Shown one piece after another: positions 63,612-64,000 of a DNA stretch of 64,000 nucleotides; positions within the stretch are counted from its first letter, which is position 1, and each line of letters opens with the position of its first letter. Position numbers and translations under genes: made by a program. The notes below the pieces were generated by a model. The model was not told the DNA's origin, searched no databases, and worked only from the letters and a program-made list of their open reading frames with translations. The stretch is taken from assembly GCF_023016805.1 (NCBI RefSeq), contig NZ_JALKCH010000015.1:1-64000 (forward strand), in the 5' to 3' direction. This stretch comes from Ancylobacter crimeensis (GTDB lineage: Bacteria; Pseudomonadota; Alphaproteobacteria; Rhizobiales; Xanthobacteraceae).

Positions 63612-64000
63612 TGGCATCCTCGGGCGGCCCGCTTGGAGTGCTGTGCGCGCTCCGCGAGGAACTCGCCGTCCACATCGCCGAACTCGACCATGATGAGACC
63701 GTCGATGTCGCCGGCATGCGCTTCCATCGCGGCCGGATCGACGGGCAGGAGGTCGTTCTGGTGCTCGCCGGCATGGGCAAGGTCAATGCCGCCATCGCGG
63801 CGACCCTGCTGATCGCGCGTTTCAAGGCCCGCTGCCTCGTCTTTTCCGGCGTGGCGGGCGGGCTGGATCCGGCGCTTTCCATCGGCGATGTCATCATTGC
63901 CGAGCACGTCATCCAGCACGATGCCGGCTACACGGCTGCCGATGGCTTCGTGCCGTATCAGCCCGGGTTCCTGCCCTTCTTCAATCCCACCGATGCGCTC
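63611..64000 (+). CDS. MTA/SAH nucleosidase-like protein (partial)
   Basis: The gene runs off the window after 130 codons with no stop. The frame reads GVLCALREELAVHIAEL, then VVLVLAGMGKVNAAIAATLL, then VFSGVAGGLDPALSIGDVII, and resembles the phosphorylase/nucleosidase superfamily, nearest to 5'-methylthioadenosine/S-adenosylhomocysteine nucleosidase. The N-terminal Glu is in place for the active site. It starts one base inside the erpA stop (TGATG). Confidence 0.8.
   Translation, partial: MASSGGPLGVLCALREELAVHIAELDHDETVDVAGMRFHRGRIDGQEVVLVLAGMGKVNAAIAATLLIARFKARCLVFSGVAGGLDPALSIGDVIIAEHVIQHDAGYTAADGFVPYQPGFLPFFNPTDAL

Noticed and set aside
1-64000. CRISPR arrays, insertion sequences, tRNA genes and prophage
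   Set aside because: I read the intergenic regions and saw no regularly spaced repeats, transposase motifs, cloverleaf-like segments or phage genes. A computed scan with tRNAscan-SE and a CRISPR finder would be decisive.

Overview
The window is a high-GC chromosomal segment of an alphaproteobacterium of the order Hyphomicrobiales (Rhizobiales). Four things point there: the tight block argS, SPOR protein, nagZ, scpA, scpB, tatABC, serS, surE; the DUF1476 (ATP synthase zeta-type inhibitor) gene; the NADP-dependent type II isocitrate dehydrogenase; and a DUF6867-like membrane gene inside a branched-chain amino acid operon. The metabolic mix (form II CO-dehydrogenase-like cluster, Tat-exported iron-binding protein) suggests Xanthobacteraceae or a close relative. 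That family-level guess is inference. I see no insertion sequence, prophage, CRISPR array, rRNA or tRNA.

Left part (0.5-10.9 kb). A leftward four-gene efflux operon (TetR regulator, HlyD-type lipoprotein, ABC ATPase, ABC-2 permease) is joined by 4-base stop/start overlaps. A perfect 14-bp palindrome lies just before the regulator. Next come a secreted Cys-rich protein of unknown function, an FbpA/FbpB ferric-iron importer without its own ATPase, a HerA-like ATPase divergent from a DUF488 gene, and a BcsS-like outer-membrane protein.

Molybdenum hydroxylase region (10.9-21.6 kb). Leftward genes coxG, coxS, coxL, coxM, coxD and coxE encode a xanthine-oxidase-family enzyme and its maturation factors. 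Two half-size XdhC proteins and a fused MoeA-like/MocA-like molybdenum-cofactor protein follow. CoxL carries the form II motif AYRGAGR, so CO may not be the substrate. A lysine 2,3-aminomutase-like (EpmB/KamA) gene sits inside the cluster on the opposite strand.

Middle (21.8-36.3 kb). A HI0933-type flavoprotein is followed by a complete Liv importer (livH, livM, livG, livF, DUF6867-like gene, livK) ending in a strong terminator. Then come a GNAT acetyltransferase, a CcdA-like protein, a P1 peptidase next to a fused aconitase X (candidate cis-3-hydroxyproline dehydratase), rpe, purB and an SH3-domain protein with a Gly-Pro-rich tail.

Purine and housekeeping block (36.5-48.1 kb). The zeta-type inhibitor gene is followed by purC, purS, purQ and purL, then bolA and grxD (Fe-S/iron homeostasis), a DUF1801 gene, rpsD, a lytic transglycosylase, murI, trmJ and icd.

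Right part (48.1-64.0 kb). A long leftward gene train runs dgt, argS, SPOR protein, nagZ, scpA, scpB, an FbpC-like ATPase, tatA, tatB, tatC, serS, surE and a cyclic-nucleotide-binding potassium channel. The FbpC-like gene could supply the ATPase missing from the fbpAB pair 46 kb away. Divergent from dgt are erpA and a nucleosidase gene cut by the window end. Several gene pairs end in clear hairpin terminators.
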